The notes: generated by a model not told the origin, from the letters alone. A stretch of 64,000 bases of DNA from Streptomyces sp. NBC_00193 (GCF_026342735.1 NZ_JAPEMM010000001.1:5146001-5210000), one strand, 5' to 3'; positions 14,526 through 24,004 are shown, numbered from the stretch's first letter. Made by a program: numbers and translations.

Positions 14526-17162
14526 ATGCAGGCGAACGAGATGGTGGATGGACTGGTCCAGGGGGCGCTCAAGGCGCTCGACCAGTTCTCGTCGTTCAAC
14601 CAGGAGCAGGTCGACCACATCGTCAAGAAGGCCTCGCTGGCCGCGCTGAGCCAGCACGGCGAGCTCGCCCAGCTGGCGGTCGAGGAGACCGGTCGCGGCC
14701 TCTTCGAGGACAAGGCCGTCAAGAACCTCTTCGCCTGCGAGCACGTCGTGAACTCGATGCGCGGGCTCAAGACCGCCGGCGTCATCCGCCGCGACGAGCT
14801 GAACGGCATCACGGAGATCGCCGAGCCCGTCGGCGTCGTCTGCGCGATGACCCCGGTCACCAACCCGACCTCGACCACGATCTTCAAGGCCCTGATCGCC
14901 CTGAAGACCCGCAACCCGATCATCTTCGCCTTCCACCCCTCCGCGCAGAACTGCTCCGCCGAGGCCGCCCGCATCGTCCGCGACGCCGCCGTCGCCGCCG
15001 GCGCCCCCGCCGACTGCGTCCAGTGGGTCACCGCCCCCTCCATGGAGGCCACCGGCGCCCTCATGAACCACCCGGGCGTCTCCACCATCCTCGCGACCGG
15101 CGGAAACGCCATGGTCAAGGCCGCGTACTCGTGCGGCAAGCCGGCCCTGGGCGTCGGCGCGGGCAACGTCCCGGCGTACGTCCACAAGAGCGCCAAGCTC
15201 GGACGCGCGATCCACGACATCGTGCTCTCCAAGGCCTTCGACAACGGCATGATCTGCGCCTCCGAGCAGGCGGTCATCCTCGACGCCGAGATCTACGAAG
15301 CGGGCCTCGCCGAGTTCAAGCGGCTCGGCGCCCACGTGGTCTCCGCCGCCGAGAAGACCAAGCTGGAGCAGTTCGTCTTCGGCACCACCGCCTACGCGGC
15401 CGACACCAACGGCGCCAAGCTGAACCCGGCGGTCGTCGGCAAGTCCCCGCAGTGGATCGCCGAGCAGGCCGGCTTCACCGTCCCCGCCGACGCCTCGATC
15501 CTCCTCGCGGAGTGCAACGAGGTCGGCGAGAACGAGCCGCTGACCCGCGAGAAGCTGTCCCCGATCCTGGCCGCCCTGAAGGCCTCGGACACCGATCACG
15601 GCCTCGAACTGGCCGCCGCGATGGTCGAGTTCCACGGGCTGGGCCACAGCGCCGCCATCCACGCCGAGGACGAGGAGCTCGTCGAGGAGTTCGGCAAGAA
15701 GGTCAAGGCGATCCGCGTCATCGCCAACTCGCCCTCCACCTTCGGCGGCATCGGCGACGTCTACAACGCCTTCCTCCCCTCGCTCACCCTGGGCTGCGGC
15801 TCGTACGGACACAACTCGGTGTCGAACAACGTCACCGCGGTCAACCTGATCAACGTCAAGCGGATCGGACGGCGCAACACCAACATGCAGTGGTTCAAGG
15901 TCCCGCCGAAGATCTACTTCGAGCGCAACTCCATCCGCTACCTCGGCGAGATGGACGGCATCAGCCGCGTCTCGATCGTCACCGACAAGACGATGGTCTC
16001 CATCGGCTTCGTGCAGAAGGTCGTCGACATCCTGCAGGCCCGCGAGGGTGCCGTGTCGATCCAGATCATCGACAACGTCGAGCCCAACCCGGAGCTCTCC
16101 ACCGTCCAGGCCGGAGCCGCGATGATGCGCGACTTCAAGCCCGACACGATCATCGGCCTCGGCGGCGGCTCGCCGATGGACGCCGCGAAGATCATGTGGC
16201 TGATGTACGAGCGCCCGGAGGTCGAGTTCGCCGACACGAAGGAGAAGTTCTTCGACGTCCGCAAGCGCGCCTACAAGTTCCCCTCGCTGGGCGAGAAGGC
16301 CAAGATGGTCGCCATCCCGACCACCTCGGGCACCGGCTCCGAGGTCACCCCGTTCGCCGTCATCTCCGACCCGGCCGCGGCCCAGAAGTACCCGCTCGCC
16401 GACTACGCGCTGACCCCGAACGTCGCCATCGTCGACCCGATGCTGCCGATGGGCCTCCCGCCCAAGGTGACCGCCGACTCCGGCTTCGACGCCCTGACGC
16501 ACGCCACCGAGGCCTACGTCTCCGCGTACTCGAACGACTACACCGACGGTCTGTGCCTCCAGGCCATCAAGCTCATCTTCGAAAACCTGCAGCGCTGCGT
16601 GGTCGACGGTCCGAACGACCCCGAGGCCCGCGAGAAGATGCACAACGCCTCCACGGTGGCGGGCATGGCCTTCGCCAACGCCTTCCTGGGCATGGTCCAC
16701 GCCATGGCGCACACCCTGGGCAACACCTTCCACGTCGCCCACGGCCGCACCAACGCGCTGCTCCTGCCGCACGTGATCCGCCACAACGGCACGGTCACCC
16801 ACAAGGCCACCCCGTGGCCCAAGGCCGAGGTCTACCGGGCGCCGGAGCGCTTCCAGGAGATCGCGAAGATGCTGGGCCTGCCGGCCGCCACGGCCGCCGA
16901 GGGCGTCGAGTCCTACGCCAAGGCCGTCGAGGAGCTCCGCAGCAAGTGCGGGATCACCTCCTCCTTCGCCGAGGAGGGCGTGGACGAGCAGGCCTTCATC
17001 GAGGCCCTGCCGACCCAGGCGATGAACGCCTACGCCGACCAGTGCGCTCCCGCCAACCCGCGGATGCCGATGATCGACGACCTGAAGCAGCTGATGCGCC
17101 AGGCGTACTACGGCAACGCCGAGGGTGCCCCGGCCAAGAAGGCCGCCGCCAAGAAGAAGTAA
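14526..17162 (+). CDS. adhE: Bifunctional acetaldehyde-CoA / alcohol dehydrogenase AdhE
   Basis: An 878-aa two-domain enzyme that turns acetyl-CoA into acetaldehyde and then ethanol, reoxidising two NADH. Residues 1-440 form the CoA-acylating aldehyde dehydrogenase, with Cys244 in NGMICASEQ as the nucleophile and GVGAGNVPAYV in the cofactor region. Residues 450-865 form an iron-dependent alcohol dehydrogenase with the nucleotide block GGGSPMDAAK, TTSGTGSEVTPF, and the iron-binding histidine cluster FLGMVHAMAHTLGNTFHVAHG. The ATG at 14526 is set by AAGGAG 10 nt upstream. The tail AKKAAAKKK is lysine-rich and outside the usual fold. A terminator follows. AdhE is typical of fermenters, so in an aerobic Streptomyces it probably handles redox balance under oxygen shortage; the Rex operator supports this. 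Confidence 0.95.
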   Translation: MQANEMVDGLVQGALKALDQFSSFNQEQVDHIVKKASLAALSQHGELAQLAVEETGRGLFEDKAVKNLFACEHVVNSMRGLKTAGVIRRDELNGITEIAEPVGVVCAMTPVTNPTSTTIFKALIALKTRNPIIFAFHPSAQNCSAEAARIVRDAAVAAGAPADCVQWVTAPSMEATGALMNHPGVSTILATGGNAMVKAAYSCGKPALGVGAGNVPAYVHKSAKLGRAIHDIVLSKAFDNGMICASEQAVILDAEIYEAGLAEFKRLGAHVVSAAEKTKLEQFVFGTTAYAADTNGAKLNPAVVGKSPQWIAEQAGFTVPADASILLAECNEVGENEPLTREKLSPILAALKASDTDHGLELAAAMVEFHGLGHSAAIHAEDEELVEEFGKKVKAIRVIANSPSTFGGIGDVYNAFLPSLTLGCGSYGHNSVSNNVTAVNLINVKRIGRRNTNMQWFKVPPKIYFERNSIRYLGEMDGISRVSIVTDKTMVSIGFVQKVVDILQAREGAVSIQIIDNVEPNPELSTVQAGAAMMRDFKPDTIIGLGGGSPMDAAKIMWLMYERPEVEFADTKEKFFDVRKRAYKFPSLGEKAKMVAIPTTSGTGSEVTPFAVISDPAAAQKYPLADYALTPNVAIVDPMLPMGLPPKVTADSGFDALTHATEAYVSAYSNDYTDGLCLQAIKLIFENLQRCVVDGPNDPEAREKMHNASTVAGMAFANAFLGMVHAMAHTLGNTFHVAHGRTNALLLPHVIRHNGTVTHKATPWPKAEVYRAPERFQEIAKMLGLPAATAAEGVESYAKAVEELRSKCGITSSFAEEGVDEQAFIEALPTQAMNAYADQCAPANPRMPMIDDLKQLMRQAYYGNAEGAPAKKAAAKKK

Positions 17163-17199
17163 CCCTTCTTCCCACCGAGAACCTCCGCTAAGGAGCGGA

Positions 17200-17236
17200 A
17201 AAGCCCGCCCGGGACGCTAAGGCCCGGGCGGGCTTT
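17200..17236. terminator. Bidirectional terminator after adhE
   Basis: AAAGCCCGCCCGGG and CCCGGGCGGGCTTT form a perfect 14-bp stem with a 9-nt loop, between adhE and the convergent TetR gene. The A- and T-flanked arms suit termination in both directions. Confidence 0.8.
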
Positions 17237-17297
17237 CCACATGTCCGGACGCGGGGCCGGGCTACGGGTGCGGGACCGGCCGCAGGCGGGTGACCGG

Positions 17298-17906
17298 CTA
17301 CAGGTGGGGGATCAGCAGGGCCGCGGCCGAGCGGGCGCGCTCCAGGGAGGTGGCCCGGTCGGCGCCGCGCTCGCCCAGCACCACCCGGGTGCTCAGCCCG
17401 TCCAGCAGTGCCAGCAGCTCCGAGGCCCGGGCGGGGACGTCCAGGCCGGCGGCGAAGCGGCCCTGCTCCACCCCCTTGGCGAGGAGCGCCTCCAGGTCCC
17501 GCTGCCAGCCGTCGTCGATCTCCTGCTGGGCGGCGCGCAGCGGCTCGTTCGAGGGGATGCGGGCCCACAGCTCGATCCAGAGCGTCCAGCGCGGATCGCG
17601 GGGGCCGCGGGGCAGGTAGAGCTCCAGGAAGAGCGCGAGCTTGCGGTGGGCGGTGATTCGGCGGGACAGCAATTCGGTGCGCTCTTCGGTCAGTTGGCGC
17701 TCGCTCCAGTGCAGGGCGGCCAGCAGCAGCCGGTCCTTGCTGCCGAAGTAGTACAGGATGTGGCCGCCGCTGGTGCCGAGCCGTTCGGCGAGCGCGGACA
17801 TGGTGAGCGTCGCCAGCCCGTCCTCGGCGATCGCCGCCATGGCCTCTTCCAGCATCCGCTCCTGGGCGATCCGCCCGTCGCGCCGCCGTGCCGCTCCCGC
17901 TGCCAC
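17298..17906 (-). CDS. TetR-family regulator, divergent from the NCS1 permease
   Basis: A 202-aa TetR protein. The N-terminal HTH is clear: RMLEEAMAAIAEDGLATLTMSALAERLGTSGGHILYYFGSKDRLL (about 17-62, quoted here only as a region: helix 2-3 LTMSALAERLG, recognition HILYYFGSKD). The C-terminal domain resembles BetI-type ligand domains, with WTLWIELWARI near 105. The GTG start is used. It is divergent from the permease-amidohydrolase pair, and two palindromes sit between them, so it most likely represses that pair and itself, with the ligand probably a substrate of the amidohydrolase; the ligand is not known. Confidence 0.85.
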   Translation of the reverse strand: MAAGAARRRDGRIAQERMLEEAMAAIAEDGLATLTMSALAERLGTSGGHILYYFGSKDRLLLAALHWSERQLTEERTELLSRRITAHRKLALFLELYLPRGPRDPRWTLWIELWARIPSNEPLRAAQQEIDDGWQRDLEALLAKGVEQGRFAAGLDVPARASELLALLDGLSTRVVLGERGADRATSLERARSAAALLIPHL

Positions 17907-18002
17907 GTGTGCCGCCTTCCCGATCTCCGCCGCCTTCCCGATCTTCGTGGGCCGACCCTATCCCGGACAGGGTCTTGACGGGGTCCGGGTCGGGGGCGCA
18001 TC

Positions 18003-18038
18003 TTGAATGCCATTCAAGAACTTAGAACGCCGTTCAAT
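18003..18038. promoter_or_regulatory. Twin palindromic operators for the divergent TetR
   Basis: TTGAATGCCATTCAA (18003-18017) is a perfect 7-1-7 palindrome. GAACGCCGTTC (18025-18035) is a second with the same half-site logic, TTGAAYG/CRTTCAA, centred 20 bp away, i.e. about two helical turns. This spacing fits two TetR dimers on one face of the DNA between the regulator and permease genes. Confidence 0.75.
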
Positions 18039-18089
18039 ATTGCTGCGGCGGTTCGACAGGTCACCGGGACGAAGGTCAGGGGCAGGCGC

Positions 18090-19487
18090 ATGGCACAGCA
18101 GGAGACGACGGCCGACGTCGACGAGGTCTTCAGAGTCGAGACGCACGGCATCGACCCCATCCCCGACGCCGAGCGGCACGGCGGGGCCAAGGACCTCTTC
18201 TGGCTCTGGTTCGGTTCGAACCTGACCTTCACCTACGTGATCAACGGGGCCCTCGCCGTCGCCTTCGGCCTCAGCTTCTGGCAGGCCACCGCCGTGGTCG
18301 TGCTCAGCGGCCTGTCCTTCTTCGCGATCAGCGCCGCCGGCCTCAGCGGCATCCGCACCGGCACCGCCACCCTGGTCATCTCCCGGGCCGCCTTCGGCGT
18401 ACGGGGCAACTGGCCGGCCGGCGTCCTCAACTGGGTGGTGAGCATCGGCTACACCATCGTCAACACCGTCGTCGGCACCCTGGCGCTGGAGGTCTTCTTC
18501 GCCGAGATCGGCCTGGGCGAAGGCACCCTGATCCGGGCCGTCGCGCTCGGCATCACCCTCGCGCTCACCTTCGCCGTCGCCATGTGGGGACACGCCACGG
18601 TGCAGTTCGCCGAGCGCTGGATGGCCTACGTCCTGGCCGTCGGCTTCGGCGCCCTGCTGGTCTTCGTCCTGCCCGGCACCGAGACCACCGCCCCGGCCGA
18701 CGCCCTGGCCCCGGGCCTGTCCGGCTGGAGCCTGGCCTTCGTCGTGATGCTCGCCGGGCCCTTCTCGTACCTGCCGATGCCCGCCGACTACACCCGCTAC
18801 CTGCCCCGCACCACCTCGCTGAAGTCGATCACCTGGATGGGTGCGCTCGGCGGGTTCGTCTCCTCCGTCGCCCTCGGGATCGCCGGCGTGGCCGCCGCCA
18901 CCCAGACCGACATGACCGACGCCGTCGCCGGGGCCGAGAGCCTGCTGCCCGGCTGGTTCCAGCCGCTGTTCCTGGCCCTGGTGCTGGGCGGCTCCGTCAC
19001 CAACTCGATCATCACGCTCTACTCCTCCAGCCTGAACCTCCAGGTCCTCGGCATCCCGTGGAGCCGGGCCCGGGCCATCGTGGTCAGCGCCGCCGTGACC
19101 GCCGCCGGATCGCTCGCCGCGCTCTTCCTCACCGACTTCACGACCTCGCTGCTGTCCTTCCTCTCCCTCCTGATCATCGTGTTCGCCCCCTGGGGCGGCG
19201 TCTTCCTCGCCGACATGCTGCTGCGCCGCTGTCGCTACGACTCCGACGCGCTGCACGCCGGGAGCGAGGGCGCCTACTGGTACCGCTCCGGCTACCACCC
19301 GGCGGGCATGACCGCCCTGCTCGTCGGTATGGCCTTCGCCGCCCTGACCTGCGACTCCGAGCTGTGGACCGGGCCGCTCGTGGCCCCGCTCGGCGGCGCC
19401 GACCTCACCCTGCTCGGCTCGGTGGTCTCCGGTCTCACGTACTGGGCCCTCGCCCGGCGGACGCCCGCCTACGTCCCGGCGGCCTAG
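18090..19487 (+). CDS. NCS1-family nucleobase:cation symporter
   Basis: A 465-aa transporter with about 12 membrane segments, placed by the NCS1 (codB/Fur-type) hallmarks: a polar N-terminus ending DLFWLWFGSNLTFT, GIRTGTATLVISRAAFGVRGNWP (about 90-112), and GPFSYLPMPADYTRYLP in the middle. The ATG at 18090 starts just ahead of the conserved polar segment; earlier in-frame codons overlap the operators. It would import a purine, pyrimidine, hydantoin or related compound. Its partner, 171 nt downstream, is a metal-dependent amidohydrolase that could open or deaminate the imported substrate. Control by the divergent TetR is likely. The actual substrate cannot be assigned. Confidence 0.88.
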   Translation: MAQQETTADVDEVFRVETHGIDPIPDAERHGGAKDLFWLWFGSNLTFTYVINGALAVAFGLSFWQATAVVVLSGLSFFAISAAGLSGIRTGTATLVISRAAFGVRGNWPAGVLNWVVSIGYTIVNTVVGTLALEVFFAEIGLGEGTLIRAVALGITLALTFAVAMWGHATVQFAERWMAYVLAVGFGALLVFVLPGTETTAPADALAPGLSGWSLAFVVMLAGPFSYLPMPADYTRYLPRTTSLKSITWMGALGGFVSSVALGIAGVAAATQTDMTDAVAGAESLLPGWFQPLFLALVLGGSVTNSIITLYSSSLNLQVLGIPWSRARAIVVSAAVTAAGSLAALFLTDFTTSLLSFLSLLIIVFAPWGGVFLADMLLRRCRYDSDALHAGSEGAYWYRSGYHPAGMTALLVGMAFAALTCDSELWTGPLVAPLGGADLTLLGSVVSGLTYWALARRTPAYVPAA

Positions 19488-19489
19488 GG

Positions 19490-19610
19490 CTGCCCGGGGG
19501 GCTTCCCGGGCCCTCCCGGCCTCCGGCCCCCTCCCGGGCCCCCGGCCTCCCGGCCGCTCCCGGGCCTTCCCAGGCCTCCGGGCCCCTCCCGGCCGGCCTG
19601 AGCCTCGGCT
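19490..19610 (+). repeat. Low-complexity C/G tract between permease and amidohydrolase
   Basis: Repeated short blocks of CCTCCCGGGCC, GGCCTCCGG and similar, about 120 nt, with many self-complementary pieces (GGCCGGCC, CCCGGG). No reading frame of interest. It may form RNA secondary structure between the two genes or be slippage-derived filler. Confidence 0.45.
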
Positions 19611-19658
19611 CCCGGCCGTCCCTCTCCCCGCACCCCCTCTGCACAGGAGCACCACCCC

Positions 19659-21311
19659 ATGTCGCACGCCGCCCCCGCCGATCTGCTCCTCACCGGAGCC
19701 CGCATCCACACCGTCGACCCCGAGCTGCCCGAGGCCGAAGCCCTCGCCGTGCGCGGCGGGCGGATCGTCTGGGTCGGCCCGGACGCGGAGGCCGCCGACT
19801 GGGCGGGCCCGGACACCGAGCGGATCGACGCGGGCGGCCGGCTCGTGCTGCCGGGGTTCATCGACGCCCACAACCACGTCCGGCTCGGCTCCGACGACGC
19901 GTGCGTACAGCTCGCCGGGGTGCGGACGCTCGAAGCGATCCTCGACCGGATCGGCGCGTGGCGGGAGGCCAACCCCGACGCCGACTGGATCGAGGCCGAG
20001 GCCTTCGACTACTCCGCGATCCCCGGCGGCCGCATGCCCACCGCCGCCGACCTGGACCCGGTCACCGGGGACATCCCCGCGATCGTGCTCTCGTACGACG
20101 TCCACACGGCCTGGCTGAACACGGCGGCCATGCACCGGCTCGGAGTCGCGAAGGACCGTACCGACCTGCCCTTCGGCACGGCCGCCGTGGACCCGGAGAC
20201 CGGCGAACCCACCGGGTTCGTCAAGGACTTCGCCATCAAGGGGCTCTCGCGCGACGGCCACCGCGCCCTGCGCGACCTGGGTGTGCCGTGGGCCTCCCCG
20301 GACCGCCAGTACGGGCGCCTCGCCAAGAGCCTCGACGACGCGATCCGCTTCGGCATCACCACCGTCGTGGAGCCGCAGAACTCCCTCGACGACCTGGAGC
20401 TGTACGACCGGGCGCGCGCCGAGGGCCGGCTGCGCTCGCGGATCGTCGCCGCGCTGTTCCACCCGCGCGGGACCACCGAGGAGGACCTCGACCTCTTCGA
20501 GGCGGCGGCCAAGGTGCACGCGGGTGACCGCTTCCGGGTCGGTCCCCTCAAGCTCTACATCGACGACGTGGTGGAGCCGCGCACGGCCGCGCTGCTGGAG
20601 CCGTACACCGGCTGCGGGGCGCACCGGGGCGAGACCTTCTACCCGGCGGAGGAGTTCGCCGAGCTCCTCGCCCGGCTGGACGCGCGCGGGTTCCAGTGCT
20701 TCGTCCACGCCACGGGCGACCGGGGCATCCGTACCGTCCTCGACGCCGTCGAGCACGCCAGGGCGGTGAACGGCCCGCGCGACGCCCGCCACCAGGTGGT
20801 GCACGTGGAATGCCTGGACCCCGAGGACGTGCCGCGCTTCGCGCAGCTCGGCGTGGTGGCCTGCATGCAGCCCCGGCACTGCGCGCCGGAGATCGCCGGT
20901 CCGGGCCAGGACTGGGCGGAGAACGTGGGGGAGGACCGCTGGCACAAGGCGTGGCCGATGCGGAGCCTCGCCGACGCGGGCGCGGTCCTGGCCTTCTCCA
21001 GTGACTGGAACGTCGCCGAGATGGACCCGATGATCGGCATCTACACGGCCCTGACCCGGCGCCCGCTGAACGGCGGAGACCCGTGGCAGGAGCAGGAGAC
21101 GGTGGACGCCCGCACGGCGGTGTACGGGTACACGATGGGCTCCGCGTACGCCAACTTCCTGGAGCAGGACCGGGGTTCCCTCACGGTCGGCAAGGCGGCC
21201 GACTTCGTGATCCTGTCCCGGGACATCCTCGCGGTGGCCCCGGAACAGATTCCCGGCACGGTGGCCGAAACGGTCGTGGTGGCGGGCGAGGTGGTCCACC
21301 GGGCGGGGTAG
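19659..21311 (+). CDS. Amidohydrolase, YtcJ-like (Amidohydro_3)
   Basis: A 550-aa metal-dependent hydrolase of the amidohydrolase superfamily. Features are the N-terminal beta-sandwich (LLTGARIHTVDP), the metal motif GFIDAHNHV (about 65-73), a carboxylated-Lys candidate in GPLKLYIDDVVEPR (about 298), CFVHATGDRGIRTVLDA (about 347-363) and HVECLDPED, then late metal ligand FSSDWNVAEMDP. YtcJ-like enzymes act on amides or aldehydes of aromatic or N-acyl compounds. AGGAG 9 nt before the ATG supports the start. Cotranscription with the NCS1 permease is suggested by orientation and shared regulator. Substrate not assignable. Confidence 0.88.
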   Translation: MSHAAPADLLLTGARIHTVDPELPEAEALAVRGGRIVWVGPDAEAADWAGPDTERIDAGGRLVLPGFIDAHNHVRLGSDDACVQLAGVRTLEAILDRIGAWREANPDADWIEAEAFDYSAIPGGRMPTAADLDPVTGDIPAIVLSYDVHTAWLNTAAMHRLGVAKDRTDLPFGTAAVDPETGEPTGFVKDFAIKGLSRDGHRALRDLGVPWASPDRQYGRLAKSLDDAIRFGITTVVEPQNSLDDLELYDRARAEGRLRSRIVAALFHPRGTTEEDLDLFEAAAKVHAGDRFRVGPLKLYIDDVVEPRTAALLEPYTGCGAHRGETFYPAEEFAELLARLDARGFQCFVHATGDRGIRTVLDAVEHARAVNGPRDARHQVVHVECLDPEDVPRFAQLGVVACMQPRHCAPEIAGPGQDWAENVGEDRWHKAWPMRSLADAGAVLAFSSDWNVAEMDPMIGIYTALTRRPLNGGDPWQEQETVDARTAVYGYTMGSAYANFLEQDRGSLTVGKAADFVILSRDILAVAPEQIPGTVAETVVVAGEVVHRAG

Positions 21312-21349
21312 ACCGGCGGAACTTCCGGCCGGGGCGCAGCAGCCGGCGT

Positions 21350-22460
21350 GCGGGCGCCTCACCGCGCAGACCGTCGCCGCCGCCGGTGCCCCACCCGGGT
21401 CCCCAACAGCCCTACCTGGGCCATCAGTTGAATCGCGGCCGCCCGCGCCGGACGGGCGGCCCCCGGCGGCCGCGACCGGGCGGCCTTCCAGGACGCCGCC
21501 GTCGCCTCGGCGGTGCACGACGCCCTCGTGGACCTCGCTCCGGGCCGCACCGCCGTACTCGACGCCGCCCTCGCGGAGACCCTGCGCCGGATCCCCGACG
21601 GCCGCGCCGAGGACCGGGGCCTCGCCGCCGGAGCCCGGCAGGCGAAGCTCGCGCTCGCGGACCGCCGGGGCGACGGCCTCGACCCCGCCTCCGTGAACGC
21701 GCCCTTCGCCGTCCCCGCCGCCGCCCCCGACGTCTGGCAGCCCACGCCCGACGGCTACGCCCCCGCCGCGCAGTACGGCAACCGCGCGGCCAGGCCCTTC
21801 CTGCTGGACTCCCCGGACCAGTACCGGATCGGCCCGCCGCCCACGCTGGACTCCCGCCGCTACCGGGCCGACCTGGCCGAGGTGCGGGCGTACGGCGCGG
21901 CCGACTCCACCGTCCGCACCGCCCGCCAGACGGAGACCGCCGCCTTCTGGTACGGCTCCTCGCTGACCCTGTACACCGAGCCGCTGCGCGTCGCCGTGAC
22001 CCGCTCGCACGGGTCGGCCGCCGAGCGGGCCGCGCTGGGCGGCCTGTTCCACGCCGAGCTGGTCGACACGCAGATCGCCACCTCCGACAGCAAGTACGCG
22101 TACACGCGCTGGCGCCCCGTCACCGCGATCCGCACCGGCGCCATCGCCCCCGACCGGACCTGGACCCCGCTCCACCAGACCCCGGCCCACCCCGACTACC
22201 CCAGCGGCCACAACACCTACTCCGGCGCGGCCGGGGTGGTCCTGGACGCCCTCGCGGGCCCCCGTACCGCCCCCTTCGCCCTCACCAGCCCGACCGCCCC
22301 CGGCGTCCGGCGCACCTACACCAGCTGGGAGCAGCTGACCCGCGACAACGTCGACGCCCGCATCTTCTCGGGCATCCACACCCGCTCCGCCGACGAGGCC
22401 GGCGTCACCCTCGGCAAGGCGGTCGGCCGCCGGCCCCGCCCTTCGGCCCGCCGGTCATGA
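21350..22460 (+). pseudogene. Broken vanadium-dependent haloperoxidase (PAP2 superfamily)
   Basis: The C-terminal part is intact: from about 21465 the frame reads DRAAFQDAAVASAVHDALVDL, then KYAYTRWRPVTAIR and HPDYPSGHNTYSGAAGVVLDA, the vanadate-binding motif, then FSGIHTRSADEAG with the catalytic His. Upstream the family's N-terminus is present but wrecked: LTAQTVAAAGAP lies in a different frame, and the continuation PTWAIS hits a TGA where relatives have Trp. No signal peptide is left. The open frame after the damage starts at 21513 and gives 315 aa, which might still be translated but lacks the N-terminal helices. The gene directly follows the amidohydrolase. I read it as a pseudogene; a sequencing error at the frameshift is possible. 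Confidence 0.7.
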
Positions 22461-22486
22461 AATGCCTGGCGGGCCGAAGGGCGGGG
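22434..22486 (+). terminator. Strong hairpin at the end of the haloperoxidase pseudogene
   Basis: CCCCGCCCTTCGGCCCGCC and its exact complement form a 19-bp perfect stem with a 15-nt loop. The left arm overlaps the last codons of the pseudogene. It isolates upstream genes from the MoxR/VWA module. Confidence 0.8.
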
Positions 22487-22558
22487 CGTTAGTCTCGCCG
22501 CGATGACGACTTCACGTACACAGAGATCGGGGGTCCCGTCCGCGCAAGGTGAGTGCTG

Positions 22559-24004
22559 ATGCTCACTCGGATCGCGAACGGGGCTACCCGCCCGTCCTTC
22601 TGGCTGCGCGTGCGCGAGTTCGCCGTGCCGCCGTCCATGATCGAGACCGCGACCGCCCGCCGCTCCGCCGGTGACTGGGCGGGGGCGTGCGCCGCAGCCG
22701 CCGTCGACGTGGATTTCGACCTGCGCACCCTGGCGCGCACCCACGGCCGCGAACTCGCGGCCCGGGTCCGGGCCGACCTCCGCCACCTGGCTCCGGACCT
22801 GCTCCGCTGGCACCTGCCGAGGATCGCCCCGGACGGGCTCCTGCGCCCCGGGCTGACCATCGCGCTGGCCCGGTACGGGGACGCGGGGCCCGGCGGTGCA
22901 CGCCCGGTCCACCTCGTGGCCCGTACTCCACCGGCCTGGGCGGAGTACGGGCAGCGGATCAGCCTCGCCCTGTGGGACGCGGCCCGCTCCGAGGACGCCG
23001 CCCGCCGCCGTCCAGGCCCGGGCCCGGACTCCCACCCCCATCCGCACCTCCATCCCCACCCGCATCCGCATCCGCGGTTCCGCCTCGACCTGCACCGCCA
23101 CCTGTGGGACGCACGCCGGAGCGACGAGCTCCGCTCCAGGTCCGGAGCCGACCGGACGCCCGTCCTGCCCGGGCAACTGCCCCCGGGGCCCCGGGGCGCC
23201 GTCGACCGGTGGCCGGCCGAAGCGGCGATCGTGCTCCGTGCCGAGGGGCGCTCCGGCGGTACGGTCGCCGTGCGGCTCGGGGCCCGGCACCGGCTGTACG
23301 TGCACCTGCGCGGCGACGGGGACCGGGACATCGACGGGGACATCGGCGGGGACATCGACGGGCAGATCTCCGCCGCCGCGCCCTTGGATCCCGGTGCCCC
23401 CGCCCCGCCGGCGCTGCCCGACGCGGCGACCTGGGTGCTGCCCGACCTGGAGCTGCTCCGTACCGGGGCGATCGACGCCGGCCGGCTGCACCCCCTGGTC
23501 GGCCGGGCCCTCGTACCGGACTGGTCACCGCTGCGGCCCGCCGGAGCCGCGGACCGGGCGGGGGACGCACGCCTGGTGGACTGCCGGGGAGCCCGGCACC
23601 GGATCGGCCTGGTCGACGGGGTGCTGGCCCCGCTGGACCACGACCCGGCCGAGATCCGCCGCGAGGAGCTGCTGGTCGCACTGACCGGTACGCCGCTGCC
23701 CTGTCTACGGGCCATCGACGAGGCGCACCGCCGCCCGGACTCCCTCTCCGGCGTCCGCGAACGCCTCGACCACGGCGACACCGCCGGCGCCCTGGCCGTC
23801 GTAGAGGGACTGCTCGGTCCCGGAGCGCTGCTGCGCGACGGCCCGTTGCGGGACGAACTGGAGGCGGCCGCGCTCCGGCGGATCGCCTACGGACTGTTCC
23901 GCGCGGGCCTCGCACCGGCCGCCGGCCGCGCCCATGCCGGCTACCGCTCTCCCCGCCCCCGCCGCACCGAGCGGTCGCACCCGCGGCACGCCACCCACCG
24001 CTGA
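22559..24004 (+). CDS. Uncharacterised protein of the MoxR/VWA module, His-rich insert
   Basis: A 481-aa protein of no family I recognise, first of three same-strand genes ending in a MoxR ATPase and a VWA protein. An AAGGTGA box 6 nt before ATG 22559 sets the start; GTG 22553 is an alternative. It has no membrane segment. An internal His-Pro run (HPHPHLHPHPHPHPR, about 158-172) and an Asp-Ile-rich run (DRDIDGDIGGDIDGQI) are repeat-derived. The C-terminal third is helical (LLVALTGTPLPCLRAIDEAHRR). By context it is likely a partner or substrate adaptor of the MoxR-VWA chaperone pair. The His run could bind metal, which would fit a metal-insertion task, but this is speculative. Confidence 0.55.
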   Translation: MLTRIANGATRPSFWLRVREFAVPPSMIETATARRSAGDWAGACAAAAVDVDFDLRTLARTHGRELAARVRADLRHLAPDLLRWHLPRIAPDGLLRPGLTIALARYGDAGPGGARPVHLVARTPPAWAEYGQRISLALWDAARSEDAARRRPGPGPDSHPHPHLHPHPHPHPRFRLDLHRHLWDARRSDELRSRSGADRTPVLPGQLPPGPRGAVDRWPAEAAIVLRAEGRSGGTVAVRLGARHRLYVHLRGDGDRDIDGDIGGDIDGQISAAAPLDPGAPAPPALPDAATWVLPDLELLRTGAIDAGRLHPLVGRALVPDWSPLRPAGAADRAGDARLVDCRGARHRIGLVDGVLAPLDHDPAEIRREELLVALTGTPLPCLRAIDEAHRRPDSLSGVRERLDHGDTAGALAVVEGLLGPGALLRDGPLRDELEAAALRRIAYGLFRAGLAPAAGRAHAGYRSPRPRRTERSHPRHATHR

